Notes: generated by a model from the sequence alone, not told the origin. Shown: positions 1 through 13,727, numbered from the stretch's first letter. The stretch: DNA of 64,000 nucleotides from Halicephalobus mephisto (GCA_009193035.1 SWDT01000156.1:62001-126000); one strand, 5' to 3'. Program-made: numbers and translations.

Positions 1-3000
1 TTTGTGCATCATGTCTATCGAGTGCAGTTCGTCTCCGAACCGGCCTTGGTACATCCCGAAGGACGATTCTAAACTCCTCCGTGGGAAAGACGGAAGATGA
101 GTGAATTCGTCGTGAAGGAAGAAGATCCTCTGAGGAACCACTGACTCCGGACTGTACTTGAGGGCATTATGAGTCAGCAAAACTTTCCCGATTTCGATCA
201 ACCTCTGCTGGAATGCTGTTTGTTTCATTTTCAAGCTGGCTTCTTCCGGATCCATCTTGATCAAAGTTAGTTGAGGATAAAACGATCTGTGGAAAAAGTA
301 AAAATCTCTCACATAAGAATCCGGATTATGGATCATTCTTGTTTTCGAATCGATTAAGAAATAATTATTAACTTCGTTTTCAGGAATGTTGAAGAATTCC
401 AAACTATCGGTCAGAATCTGATGAAATTGAGTATCTTCATGAATCGGGAACTGAGATGGAATACCACCACTACTGGAATCTGGACCGTGAACGATAATTT
501 TTTTCGCACTTGGAACATTGGCCGTTATCATCAAAGCTTGCTAAAAATAAAAATTCATATATGAATTTCAACAAAACTTACATCACATTGTTCCTTTTTT
601 AACGTTTGTTTCATATCCTTGAAATACAGCCCATGGACGTACGGAATAACGAGCCAAACAAGGGACAGAGCCTGGGCCAGAGTCTTGTCGCTGCCCTCGG
701 ACGGGGATCTGATGTAAAACATGACGAATCCGAAAATATAATTCATCAAAACATAGGCCGTTTGGCTTGGTAATGGTTTGAATGAAAGAATTAATTTTCT
801 CATAAGAGCAAAAAGATATTCTTGTTTGTCTTTTGTCGTTAATTTTTCCAAGAAATGTCTCAAAAATAAAGACGAATCTTCCGTTATGCAGTTCCAGATG
901 ACTTTTTTACAAACATCTCCCACGGAAATACCGTCATTGTCCACTTGGACATCGTCTATCATCTCTATTATTTGGGGAACTGAACTTAAAATCGCAGAAG
1001 GAAACAGAGGCTGAGCCACGGGCATCTGATGACGGCTCTGGGCCGCGGGCACGTACTCGTCGTCCCCTAATCCGTCGTTTTGCTGGATTTGGGCTTGTTG
1101 AGTAGTTTGATGATGGAACAACGCCGGTTCATATGCAGCTTGTTGAACTATCGCCGTGGCCCTGAGGGGATATTGCTGTCTCAACTCGCACTGCCGTTCT
1201 TCTGCTTCTCTTATTGCTTTTTTGACCATTTCTTGTTTTTGTTTTCTTCGAGTCCTCGTCATTGTCATGATCGTTTGACTTGTGGAATGTTCTTCTTCTT
1301 TTAGGGACAATTCTTCGACTTTCGTTTTCACATGAGGCATCCAGGGAGAATCCACGACAGGAACCTGGGCTTGTCCCACTGCCGGCGACGGCAAAGTGAA
1401 GTCTATGCCAGGCGGCGGGACTTTGAAAACCATCTGCGCCCCATCTTCCATCTTCATCCAGACATGGAATCTATTTCTCCACAATGCGAAAAATCTCCTA
1501 ACTGCCTCAGCACGAGTACCAGGATTACCAGAACTCATATTTTCCTTGATAATATTAATACAATCATCAGCACAACGAACAGAACAACAAATAAACATCG
1601 AAGCAGCCGTCGCAGAAACATGAGGATCATTGTGAATCAACAAATGCCATGAAAAAGGAATAATTTCCCTATATTGATCAGTATTCATAATCAGGGCACT
1701 CTTCAGAAGCGAAGACAGCGGAACATGAGCAATCGTCAACAAGTGACTTCTCAAGAAATTCAGCATCGGCGGACGTTTTTCGTGTATTTCTGACAGGTCC
1801 ACAGGAACATCAGGTTGCTGAAAAAACATATAAGTACATATAAATATGTGCAAGAAATGCAATAATATATATACATCCATATACGAGTGCAGAAATACAT
1901 GTAATTATATATAAATGCATAAATCTACCTAACTATATATAACCGTATAAAATACACAAATATATATAAAGATGCATAAATATATACAAATACATATATA
2001 AATGTATAAATATACGCAAATTTACACAATTATATATATAAATGTGCAACCCATATATAAATGCATAAATATACACTAATATGTATAGAAATGCAACAAT
2101 ATATGAAAATCCATATATGAATACAGTAATATATAGAAATCCATATATGAATGTAGTAATATATGGAAATTCATACATGAATTTAGTAATATATGGAAAT
2201 TCATATATGAATATAGTAATATATGGAAATTCATATATGAATGCGTAAATTTGCACATGGGTGTTATTTTTAAATCACTTACTACATGGGTTTCTTTCTT
2301 TGCATTCTTGGCTTCTTCTATTTCGTTCAACTTTTCAATCAGCAATCCTCTCAATGCCAGAGGCACTCTGTCGACTCCGCTTTGTCGAGTAACGGCACTC
2401 TCTCTCCTGGGGTTGCTGACTCTTTTTTGCTTCGTAAAGTCTTGCTTCTGTTGCCAGTTCTCGATGAATTGTTTCCTTTTGTCTATCGGCATTTTATTGT
2501 TGGATTTGTCGTCGTAAACGACGCGGAAAGCTTCTACTAATCTGAAGCATTGTCTGTAGACTCTATCAAAACACCATTTCGAGCAGTAATTTTTGTGATC
2601 GCAATTTGTGTCGAATTTTTTCGAAAAATCTATCATTGTTTTAATCCATGGCATGGTTTTGAGCATTTCTTCTTCTTCGTCCTCTAGACAATGGAGGGGC
2701 TGCTGTTGGGGCGGGACCCCTCCGTGCTGACTCGACGAATACGACCCTATTTGTTTTCTTTCGGGAGAAAAGTGGTCCGTCGGTGCCGTGGCTTCTCGCG
2801 GAGAGTTGGAAGCTCCTTCTTCGTACGGGACCGTGGCAGAACTCTTGGACATTCCTCGTTGTCGATTAGTTCCTAAATTTCCATATATTCATATATGAAT
2901 TTCGTTAATTTCCCGTCATTCAGTGGGAAACTTAAGTAAAAAAAACTTCAAAAAAGAAATAAAAATAAAAACAAGCGAAACTAAGGGATAAAGCTGGAAA

Positions 3001-6000
3001 GCAGAGGGTTCCCGACGGAACTCACCTGGCGCCGCTGGGGTTCCGGAAACGTTCACAAACTGACCCTCTATGGTGGAGATCCCCGAGGACAAGGTGGCGG
3101 GACCCTGAGGGGCCCCGGTCCTCCCCCCAGGGGACCGGATTCTCGTCGACCTGACGTTCCATCTCATAGAACTTCGAAGCGACGCTGTTTTTCTTCTGTG
3201 TTGGGAAAAAGATCCATCAGAATCCAAAATAAGAGGTGCTGGAATGTGCATTATAGGATTAAGTAAAGCTTTGTTAATTTTTGAAAAAAGTAAAAAAAGC
3301 ATGTTAATTTCCCGTGGTTAGTAAACGAAAGAAAGGCACTGCATTGTGCTGATTAATCTGCGCTTGAATAAAGTTGTGAAAAAACTCAAAAAATCAAAAA
3401 CAAACCTGATTCATTTTCATCATTATCTACTGTAGAAGTTGCAGGAGATCTCGATTGTTTCCGAAGTCTAAATGAAGATTCTCTTTTCTTACTGTGATTA
3501 GATTCAGAAGCATGCGGAGGCTGAACTCCTATTTGAGTTTCTCGTTTCAACAATCTCTGTCGTCCTTGAGCTAATCTCCTGCCTAAAAACCACGAATGAA
3601 ACCAGATAAACCAAAACAAATCACAATAAATAAAGCAGGAAAAGGAGATGCATAGGAAAGTGAAAAAAACAGAATACATAAAGAAGCAAAAAATCAAAAA
3701 TAAAATTGTTAATCCTACGATTGAAAATGTTAATAAAAAGTGAGAAAGATGGATATATGGGTGTATACATATAGATACATATATGGATATAGATATATAT
3801 GAACATATATAAAGGTATATATACCGGCGGACAAACGTGGTTATTATGAATATATATGGATAAATATACGGATGTGTGTGTAGATATATATATAGATATA
3901 TATGTGAATGTGAATGTGGATATATATGTGGATGTGTATCTTGATATATATATATATGAATATATAGATGTATATATGAACATATATCTATATATACGGA
4001 TGTATATGTGGATATATGGATAAATATACGGATGTATGTGTGGGTATATATGGATATATATATGAATGTAAATGTAAATATATATCTATATATGGATGTG
4101 TATCTTGATATATATGAATGTATGTATGTGAATACATATGGATGTGTGTCTGGAGGTATATATACGGATATATATGTGGATATATATGAATATATATGGA
4201 TACGTGATATAAGGACCTGATTCTGGACAGCGGTAAGTAGTCTGCAATGGCTGGTGAGGAGATGAAACCAGGTTTTGCTGAGCTTTCATAACTCGAGATC
4301 TCGTTGATCCTCGGTCAGATCCGTCGTCTGTTGTCGAAAGACTGGCTTCACGAGAGAAGAGTCGATTTCTCGAGGCAAACCGTCGAAGTGTCGACAAAGG
4401 ATTATTACCATCTGCATGTGAACATTCAAAGCAATTAATTTAGACATGATAAAAATTTCAATCAATCAAACATGCTATGTTTCTAGCTTCAAACAATATT
4501 CCAAACATATGGAATTCAGAAAACTCACCTTTCTTGTCCCCCGGAGTGCTCACAAGAGGTTCTTCTATGAGGTCGTGGGATCCTCGGGGAGAAGATTCCT
4601 CATCAGCAGTGGAATAACTGACTCTTCTTTCAGCTGAAAAATACAGAAAATTACTTTCCTCAACATCATTATCGCTTTTACTATTATTATTTTTTATACA
4701 ATTGCTGATATATAAACCACTTCTAGTACCGCATCACCTTAGATGTGGTCTCGGAACGAAAAATCCTGTCTGCCAATCAACTGATCACTGAGAATCAGGT
4801 TTCCTATTGTTATTATTATTATTATTATCGTTATTATTATTGTAATTACTACTGTTATTATTTTTTATATAATTGCTGATATATGAACCACTTCTAGTAC
4901 CGCGTCACCTTAGATGTGGTCTCGGAACGAAAAATCCTGTCTGCCAATCAACTGATCACTGAGAATCAGGTTTCCTATTGTTATTATTATTATTATTATC
5001 GTTATTATTATTGTAATTACTACTGTTATTATTTTTTATATAATTGCTGATATATGAACCACTTCTAGTACCGCGTCACCTTAGATGTGGTTCGGAACGA
5101 AAAACCCTGCGCGTCAGTCAGTTAGAAAGTACTGAAAATCAATTATCCTACTATTACTATTATTATTCTTTTTTCTCACGTCATTATTGATATGTAAAGT
5201 AATCCTAATATCTTTTTATCTTACATGTGATCCCAAAACGAAAACTGCGTATTATTCCGCTGCGTTATTAACTATTGTTTTCTCGTCGCTGTTGATATAC
5301 TAAGCAGTTTTAATATTCCCTATGTTATATGCGGATTCCATAACACAACAATTACAATGACTTACGCTGTAGAGATGAATGGATATCGTTGATGCTGTGG
5401 ATACTTCCTTGTTGGTTGAATGTGTTCGATAAAATGGACTGTCGTCGGTGATGCATCAGCTTTTCCCATCCGGAAGTACTTCCTGTGTTCTTGTTCGCCA
5501 TCTTGGATCTCGGCAAGGCTTGGAATGTTTCTCTCAGGAAAGCTGTGATTTCAAAAAGGACGACGCAAGCCATGAGTTGGAGAACTACAGGAATAGAATC
5601 CGAAAATTCTTCATTCACGGTTCCATCGTCGAGGAAATTCTCCAGATCATCTAGCATTTTTAATTTTTTCTTGTCGATTTTGGAATTATCGTTATCGAGG
5701 GAAATCTGGAGTCTGATTCCTATTTGCAAGGCCCATTCATAGAAATTCCTTCCAGCAGCTCGTTGACTTGAGACCCGCTTAGACCCCCCAGGTACTCTGT
5801 GACCCCCTCCGCTGCCTGAGTTCGCCACATGCGTCGGGAACCCCATCGTTCTGGGATGGTTAGAACTACTAGTCCTGATCCACTCAGGCCAGTCTCCGCG
5901 ATTGCATCTGAAGACGAATTGAGCACATTCCAGAAGAATCACAGCTCGACCCAAAACTGGGGCTTTCTGAAAATTTAAATTTTTATAGTTTTTTTGCTTC

Positions 6001-9000
6001 TTTTTAAAGTTACCAATTCTGTCAAAGCACTCAGAAGCGGGGCGTCAGGCACTTGACCGGGTTCGCAGGTCTCGAGCAGAAAAGCGAACCTTCTGGCCCC
6101 TTCACGAACATCCAGAAGATGAAGCAATCTCTTTGGGGGAAGGTAATTCTGGATTAAGGAATAATTATTACTATCGAGGGATTTCTCTATTTGAGCATCA
6201 GTAGAGCTATTTTCGGCAGAAAGTGATTGTTTCTGGCGTGAATAATTTTTTTGAGCAGAATTTTTGAACGAGATTCTATTCGAACGAGAATCGAATCCTT
6301 GAACGGTGTCATCCATGGAATCTTCTCCGTTTAGTGACGTCATTACCGTCATGTCCTCGTTCCAGTTGTCGTCATCGGTATTTTCGTTTTTTACTGATGA
6401 TTTGAGCAAGTTAATTGCTGAAAAAAATTATTTTAAAATTAATTTTAAAAATATAAAATTTTTAATTTTAAATAATTTCGAAAATTTTTTAACTTTATTT
6501 CAAATTCTGGGAGATTTCAGAATTCCCAACCAAATTCTGAAATTTTCAACGATGTTTAGAATTTTCCATTAAATTTAAAAAGCTCCTGAAAGGATTTCAA
6601 ATGTCTTGAAAATTTCAGAAACTTATTGAATTTTTAAGTTTTTGAAGCTTCTATTAAATTTTAGAAAATTCCAGAATCAATGAAATTCTTAAAAGTTTTC
6701 AGAATCCACTTTTGAATTTTTGAAAATTTCAGAATCCTTCGTTGAATTCTCGAAATTTCTGTAAAATTATGAAAAATTCCAAAGTTTTCTGAGTTTTCGA
6801 AGCTTTCAGAATCCACTTTTGAATTTTTGAAAATTTCAGAAGCTTCTGGAAACTTTCAGAATCCACTTTTAAATTTTTGAAAATTTCAGAATCCATTTTT
6901 AAATTCTCGAAACTTCTGTAAAATTATGAAAAATTCCAAAATTTTCTGAGTTTTCGAAGCTTTCAGAATCCACTTTTAAATTTTCGAAAATTTCAGAAGC
7001 TTCTGGAAACTTTCAGAATCCACTTTTGAATTCTCGAAGATTTCAGAATCCTTCGTTGAACTTTTGAAGTTTCTGTAAAATTATAAAAAATTTCAAAATT
7101 TCCTATTGAATTTTCGAAACTTTCATAGTTTTTTGAGTTTCAGATTTTTCGGAATTTTAGGATTTAAAATTTACCAAATTGAAGTTTTCCTCCTGATCTC
7201 TTTGGGTGTTTGGAAAATTGTTGCTGAAGAAGTAGGGGACTTCCGGTGTTACTCATAGTTTCCTCAGCAGATTGGATATCTCTAGGAGTGGATGGACTAG
7301 ATTCGCCTTCACTATTATCTTCATTTTGTTTTTTTTTGAATAAACCTCGTCTTAAAGACGCCGTATCTCTTCCGTGAAAAATTCCAGGAGTTAAACTTTG
7401 TTTTGCCGTGTCTGTTTCGCTTATATCCATGGATTTAGAGTCATAGTTTGGTTCATCTGAATTTATCCTTGCCGATAGGGCACTTAATGCAGCTCTTCTG
7501 AACGGATTACCGTGATTTTTTTCGACATAAAAAACGAACATTCTGACGTCATAATACAAGCTCATATTTTCTGGAAGAAATAATTCGTTAATTTTGTTCA
7601 TTAATTTCGACAGTAATGGTTGAAGAAGAATATCGATGAACATTCCTTCGATTCCGGTGTTATTTTCGTTAAAATGATTTCTGTAAGAAGCATTTTTCGA
7701 ATTTTCTGCTTGAATCAAAGCCGACGATCTTCTTCTCGGTCCGTGTCTTTTGTGTATTCCATGTGGTCCTATGTCCGCTTGACAGTATACTGTAACAGCA
7801 TGAATACAATCTAACAATTGTTGTACAGTAGTTTCTGCAACTTGTACTTTTAAAATTTGAGCAAAAATTTGATTATTAATTTTATACATTTGTGAAAAAA
7901 GATTTTTTGCTTTAATTCTTAAAAAATCTGCCTGAGGGGTTTTTATGCCTTCATTGCATCCATTCGGACATCCAATATTCAAGTATACTGTCAATATTAT
8001 TTTAATAATATCTTCAAAAAACGATGATTGATCGATTCCAGGCATCGTCAGAAGTACATCGCACAAATTCAGGACCAATTCTGATATTCTTACTGTATTC
8101 ATTTTTTCAATTAAATTAGTTAAAATTTTTAAAATAACTTTAAAATTTAAATGTCCATTTTTTTCAATAAAATTACTACTTCCTGTAGCTTCTGGAAAAT
8201 AATTTTTTTGAATTTTTTTAATATTCATTGATTCAGGAGATGAATGTGATAAAATTTCACAAGATTCAGAATACGACGAATAACATGGTTCACTTTTACT
8301 TCTGTATGTTTTAAATTTGTTTTTTTTCGCCGTAGGAAGTGTATTAATACTTACACGTCGTTTTTCTGTCGAAATATTTAATTTATTTTTATCTGTTGTG
8401 AACGAAACTTTTCTTTTTGATCCGTCATCTCCAGAATTTCTTTTTTCTGAATAATTATGCAAATTTGACCATGTTAGATTTTCAATGTCCAAGATGTCAT
8501 GTCTTGAAAGTTTAGGAGTTACAGTAGGAACTGAATTTGATCTACTTCGAAATATTCCTTCGTGAATTTGTCTGTGATGTTTTATATCCGTCAATCTGTT
8601 CATAATATACTGTAATGACCAATATACACCGTCTTCTGCCCAATTTTTGATTAATAAACATCTCAAAACGGCTATGTCCAGATAATTGGCTTCATGTGGA
8701 TCAGATATAAATCCTTCCGTTTTGTCGTTACTGTGGATTGAAGTCGATTCTTGTGATTTTTCCAAAACAACAGACGGTAACTTGACTGAAGGTTTCTGGA
8801 CGTCGATTACTGTCTGTTTACTTGTAACAGAGGACGAATCATCTGGAGTCAAATCAGGTCCAGGTTCCTTCACCACAATTTGAACTTCATGAACAGGAGT
8901 CGCTCCAGATTCCACTCCAGAACAAACACATTTATCTTTGGCTTCCGGATTAATTTTCTTCTTACATTTAGTACAGTAACCAGATTCCACAGAACGAACA

Positions 9001-11667
9001 TCACTACCTGATTTTACGGAAGAATTATCGATAGAAGTGGCCGAACATATGTCGTGCAACTTCACTAACGGAGCAGTTTTGTCATTTAAATGAAAAATAT
9101 CCGAAAAAGAATTATCTTCTGCAAATTTCATAGCATCATCTATGTCCTTTAATCCACTGTAAATATCCGAATCTGAATAATCTAGAAAATTTAAAATCAT
9201 TAAAAAAAACTAAAATTATTAATTAAAAAATTTTAAAATAACTTTTTTAAATCCAAAATAATTAATTCAAAAAATTCTAAAATAATTAATTTTAAAAAAT
9301 TCTAAAATAATTAATTTTAAAAAATTCTAAAATAATTAACTAAAAAAATTTCAAAATATTCAATTTTTAAAACTTCTAAAATATTCAATTTTTATAAAAA
9401 AACTTTAAAATAATTAATTTAAAAAAAAAACAAACCTGGAGAACTGTGAAAAATATTTGTTCTTGATTTTTTAATTTTACTTTGAACTTCAGCCGCGACT
9501 TCGTTAGTTTTGTAGTCACTTACGCTTCTGATTATTGAACAACCAGGTTTCATGTGTGATTCTTGAGGAATTGGAGGTTTATCTGATGTCTTTTCAGTTT
9601 TTTTAGAATGATGTTCTTTCATTTGTTTTTCTTGAATTTCTCTTAAAACGTTTAAATCCGTTCTTGGCGGTTTTGGAGGAGGAATCGTTAAAGAAATCTG
9701 AGGAACTTGTGACAGTCTTCTGTTAGACGCTGAATTTTCATCTCCAAGATATATTCCTTGTTCAATTGCCGTTGTTGCTGGGAGTTTTTTCGACAGAGTA
9801 ATCTGGGGTAGTTGGCTCTTTTTTTGCTTAACAGGAGCACAGAAACAAAGCACATCCGGGGTCCGATACTGAAAATTTCAATTTATCAAAAAATATGTTT
9901 TTTGTTAAATACTTTTTCTAAGATCTATTAGTAATTTGATACATGAAAGTTACTCCTAGAAGACGGACAGAGGATTATGTACCCTATATACGCTGATTTG
10001 GAAATTTTTGGATTTATTTAAGAAGAATATAGTTCCAGAAAATTGATTACGAAATCACCTGTAGAAAACCGAAATTTTAGACTGATTTTTTTTTAAAAAC
10101 TTCTAGAAATTCGCGTCGGGACCGTTTTGTGGGGAAGTTTATATATCGCCGATTTTGAAATCATAAAATTGCAAAACAGTAATCGTCCGAAATTAAAATT
10201 CCAAACTACTTGTTTTAGAAAATTCCTGGAAATTTCACATCGGGACCGTGTCATAGAAGTTGATACATGATCTTTACAATATGTAGTTAACCACGAAATA
10301 ATCATCATTTAAGGACAAAATAATTCTAATTTCTGAAGATTTCTAGAAATTCGCGTCAGGACCGTTTCGTAAAAAATCCTTATTTCTAATTTTAATATTA
10401 TGATAATTGTGCGATATTTAAGATTACAAACCTGCCAGAGGGCTTGCCAAAGTCGAAGTCCGCTTTCGAGCCGGATGTGGGACTCAATTTCCTCTTCATT
10501 GATGTGATGGAAGAGCGGAGCTAGCAAGTAAACAAAGAGCTGTATGCTGGCGACGGAGAAGGCTAATTGTCTGACTGAAATGATGCAATCAGGAGATTCG
10601 GCAAAATTCTGAAATACAATCCTAAAAATTAAAAAAAAAATTTTCTCAAAAACCGTATCATTGCATTCAGCCGCGGCGTCGATTAACAACCAATGTAAAA
10701 TGTAGAGAATCTTCGCGAGCGATCCCGTCACGGGGAGTGTTTCGTCATCTGGCGTTCTTTCTGACAGTAAAGAAGCCGCACATTGAATAATGTGAGGAAA
10801 TGCGGCTCTAACAAATCTCCATCTCGATACGGACGAAATTGCGTCAGATAAACTCGGACTTAATCCATGCAGAATATTCTGGACCACCACCCGTTCAAAA
10901 GTCTAAAAATTATTATTCATGAAACTTCGGCATTTCATAAACTCACAACGCAAGATGCGTCGTGAAGCTTCGAGGATTTAGCGCCGAGGAAAGGACTAAA
11001 ATGATTATATTATTTCCAAATAAAAAAAAATAAAAATCTACTTTGTCTGTCTCCACAGGAAAGTTTGAATCGGCAGCGGAACAGGTTCACATTCTATGTT
11101 GTCTTCATCGTCTTTTTCTGACCTGAAAATTGGTATATGAAAAGTGAACTTAACAAAAAAATTGATATATGAAAAGTAAAATTTATACAAATTTCATATA
11201 TGAAAAGTAAAATTTACAAAAAATTGATATATGAAAAATGAACTTTATAGAAATTTCATATATGAAAAATGGAATTTACAGAAAATTGATATATGAAAAG
11301 TAAAATTTACAGAGATTCGATATATCAGAAATCTATATTTGAAAAACCTAATATATAAAAACTGATTTATAAAAAGTTAGTTTTATTACTGATTACCAGG
11401 TCTGAAATCACTTCAGAAAATTTTACATTTTTAATTATTTTAAAAATCTCTGGAATTCTACCGTAGTTTTTTAAATTAAAAAATTTGAATTTTTAGAATC
11501 TTGTTTTTTCGTTTTTTTCACATTAATTATTAAATGGACGAAAATGACAAAAATGTCCGATGAAAATTTTTGATTTTTAGGAATTTCATAACTGATGTAA
11601 TTTAAAATACAAAAATCTACCATTTTGAGCTTTTGACTGAACCAGCGGCCGTACTCAACGGCATCAT
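1..11667 (-). CDS. unc-80: UNC-80, NALCN/NCA sodium-leak channel complex subunit (3' end beyond left edge)
   Basis: UNC-80 is the very large cytosolic scaffold that, with UNC-79, supports the NALCN/NCA sodium-leak channel in neurons. CDS exons in coding order: 11621-11667, 11042-11122, 10947-10995, 10654-10902, 10432-10608, 9436-9868, 7175-9181, 6014-6417, 5366-5966, 4529-4633, 4217-4411, 3406-3582, 3026-3238, 2283-2872, 582-1817, 1-540 (continues left). They sum to 7,104 nt (2,368 codons) with every phase consistent. Family landmarks seen: PLPIQTFLWRQT near the N-terminus, KLHDASCV, LHGLSPSLSDAIS.VSRW, LHWLLIDA..ECND, AVLRCLL, CEPG.VPDA, CNRGDWPEW, FLRETF, MEDGAQMVFKVPPPGIDFTL, LRHFLEKLT, FFKDLKQT-type and FNIPE. 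The start is the first of two tandem ATGs; that short exon gives the phase the next exon needs. Exon 7 (2,007 nt) carries most of the divergent linker. The donor at 4216 (gtcctt) is weak. Identification is firm; single exon edges less so. Confidence 0.95.
1861..2260. repeat. A/T-rich intronic array of about 27-30 bp units in unc-80
   Basis: The intron between the exons at 2283 and 1817 is almost wholly filled by ATATAT-rich sequence. From about 2095 to 2245 it becomes a clear tandem of near-identical units of the type GTAATATATGGAAATTCATA. Open frames across it are low-complexity YITxFIYEFP-like artefacts. Confidence 0.8.
3740..4210. repeat. (GGATATATATGAATATATAT)n-type microsatellite in an unc-80 intron
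   Basis: Interspersed TATATATG, GGATGTGTAT and GATATATATGAA motifs fill most of the intron between the exons ending at 3582 and starting at 4217. The order is irregular, as in a decayed microsatellite. It runs right up to the weak donor of the 4217-4411 exon. Confidence 0.75.
4690..5350. repeat. 171 bp tandem repeat in an unc-80 intron
   Basis: ATTGCTGATATAT recurs at 4701, 4872 and 5043, a period of exactly 171 bp. Each unit holds TGAACCACTTCTAGTACCGC, TTAGATGTGGT..CGGAACGAAAA and a (TTA)n run. The first two units are nearly identical; the third diverges after about 60 bp and two much decayed relatives follow toward 5350. Confidence 0.85.
6550..7165. repeat. Degenerate intronic repeat (TTTCAGAATCCACTTTTGAA type)
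   Basis: The 757 bp intron between the exons at 7175 and 6417 consists of shuffled copies of TTTCAGAATCCACTTTTGAA, TTTTTGAAAATTTCAGAA and GAAACTTCTGTAAAATTATG. No coding signal is seen. Confidence 0.7.
9225..9425. repeat. Short A/T tandem repeat in an unc-80 intron
   Basis: Seven or so copies of about 26-28 bp built on AAAAAATTCTAAAATAATTA fill the intron between the exons ending at 9436 and starting at 9181. Confidence 0.7.
11130..11340. repeat. Tandem repeat in unc-80 intron 1
   Basis: Repeats of about 32 bp built on TTGATATATGAAAAGTAAAA and TTTCATATATGAAAAATG alternate through the 498 bp first intron. The unit contains the short palindrome CATATATG. Confidence 0.7.
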
Positions 11668-11698
11668 CAGAAGCTGGACAGTTCCGCTGTGTTGATGC
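11668..11698 (-). promoter_or_regulatory. unc-80 5' UTR with likely trans-splice/leader acceptor
   Basis: Read on the minus strand, TACTTGCAG ends at 11698 and is followed by about 30 nt of leader before the ATG at 11667. A T-rich tract (TTA/TTG trinucleotides, 11740-11763) lies upstream. This fits either an SL acceptor or the end of a 5' UTR intron. Inferred from sequence only. Confidence 0.45.
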
Positions 11699-12299
11699 TG
11701 CAAGTACCGGACATACATGACGAATAACACGCACGAACAATAATAATAATAATAATAATAATAAATTTTTCACAATATATTTTAAAAAATATAGAATTTT
11801 AAAATAACATGACGATTTAGGACAAAATCAATACAAGTGTCGCTCAAATTTAAATTGTGAAGCATTCAGTAAAATGGCCTCCATGAAGACAATGAAACGC
11901 CTCCCTGTTGACGCCTGCTTAAAAAGCTTGACGCTTTTTCCAACCGGAAAAGATGCAAAACTGGCGAAAGATGCCAAACTGGAAAAACTGGCGAAAGAAA
12001 AATGCACAAAAAATGTTAGTTGGTCTCCCAAAGTCGTTTTTTTTAACTTTATAAAAATTATAAAAATTAAAAATTAAGTTAAATAAACATCGTTCCGGGC
12101 AAAATGTTCTGAATTTTTTCCGTAAAGCTTTGTGAGAATTTTTCGAGAAAATTAATCCTTTCAGAAGTCTAGATATAATTTTACATTTTAATAACATAAA
12201 ATTAAATAATTTATTTATGCAGGAATTTAGTCGATGCAAGCCTTAGGGATTGCTCATTCACAACTTCTGGAAACAATTGCAGCGAATTTTTAACAATTT

Positions 12300-12570
12300 T
12301 CGAATAACAAAAAAATAGAAAAATTAGAATAATTAGAAAATTTTTAATTTTCAAATAACTAGAAAAATAAAAAAAGTAGAAAAATTGAATAACTAGAAAA
12401 ATAGAAGATTTTTGAACAACAAAAAATAGAAAAATTTGAATAATTAGAAAAATAGAAGATTTTTGAATAACAAAAAAGTAGAGAAATCAGAATAATTAGA
12501 AAAATAGAAGATTTTTGAATAACTAGAAAAATAGAAAAATTTGAACAACAAAAAATAGAAAAATTTTGCT
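12300..12570. repeat. A-rich tandem repeat
   Basis: Units of about 30-37 bp such as AATTAGAAAAATAGAAGATT followed by TTTGAATAACAAAAAA repeat with small changes. No gene signal. Confidence 0.7.
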
Positions 12571-13727
12571 GTCTCAAAACTACAATCTATGCTGAAGCGC
12601 CACCCAGAAAGCTATTTCATGTCCCAGCGGTGTACTCTTTACTTCATTGCCATCTGAGTCGTTTTACATCCAAAAAAATCCAAAAAACATCGAAAAATTT
12701 AAATCAATAAAAATAAAAAATTATTTCGCAATCGATATGACATGATATATGGACATTCTAGAAGGAAGCATTTCGGATGTCGAAAGCAGATAATAACTCT
12801 CAAATTTTCGAGGAAAACAAATATTATAGGTTTTTGATGTAAGAACAAATTTTAAATAAAAACTACTTTTTTAAAAATCTAAGAATTTTAAAAGTGAAAA
12901 AAATTAAGAATTTTGGAAATTGTAAAAATTTAAAAAAATTAAGAATTTTGGAAATTCTAAAAAATATTTGAAAAAAGTTTAAAATTTATATTCGAAAAAA
13001 TTTAAAATATTTTTTATGAAAGATTTCTGAAAAATATATTTTGTGAAAATTAAAGGATTTTTAAAACTTTAATAAAAGTAGAAAATTTTAAAACATATTT
13101 GGTGAAAATTTTTCTCAAATATGTTCGGTAAAAAAATTTGAAACATTTAATAAAAGTGGGAAATTTCAAAATTATATTTTCGATAAAAGTAAAATTAATA
13201 AGATTTAGGAAATTCAGGCATAAAAATCTGGTTACGAAATATGAGAAATGGCTTTATAAAAGTAAGATAAACGGCTGAATGAAGTAATTCGGACTTGAAT
13301 CTCAAAGTTTGGCTTAGGCAAGATGGAAAACGACCAGGACCAGGACCATCTTTTTTTGACAGCGCCTAATATAAAGCCGAAGCAGCTACAGCATTCAATA
13401 AGAGTTCAGCTGCCGCTTAATGTTAAGCTCGATAAAGACCCTAACCATGTTAGGAAAGTTTAGCATTTATCATGTTGCTTTCAAAAGTGAAAAAACAAAG
13501 ACCTTGGAAAATTTACAAAATTGTTCGTGGAATTTTCTAGAAACTTCTGGACCTGGATAGAAACTAGGAAAAAGCAGAAACGGCGATTCGATTTCGATAA
13601 CGAATTGCCAGAATTACCGTTTTTCTCCACTTTTATTCATTCTGCATGTGAATTCAAAGAAATTTAAATTACTATAAAAATCAAACTTTCTATAAATTTT
13701 CTCAATGTGATATTTTTAGAAAAGCAG

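Noticed and set aside
287..313. Possible tiny intron in unc-80 (GTGAGAG..TTCCACAG)
   Set aside because: Only about 27 bp, and the frame through it matches the family (YVRDFYFFHRSF), so it is read as coding.
1933..2256. 107-codon minus-strand frame (YITxFIYEFP repeats)
   Set aside because: Lies wholly in an unc-80 intron and is a translation of the A/T tandem repeat.
3621..4397. Frames rich in Tyr and Ile around 3.6-4.4 kb
   Set aside because: Translations of an ATATAT microsatellite in an intron; only the unc-80 exons 3406-3582 and 4217-4411 are supported.
11471..11773. 100-codon minus-strand frame starting MKNLLLLLLLLLF
   Set aside because: The leucine run is a translated TTA/TTG trinucleotide repeat upstream of unc-80; only 11621-11667, in another frame, gives the phase needed by the next exon.
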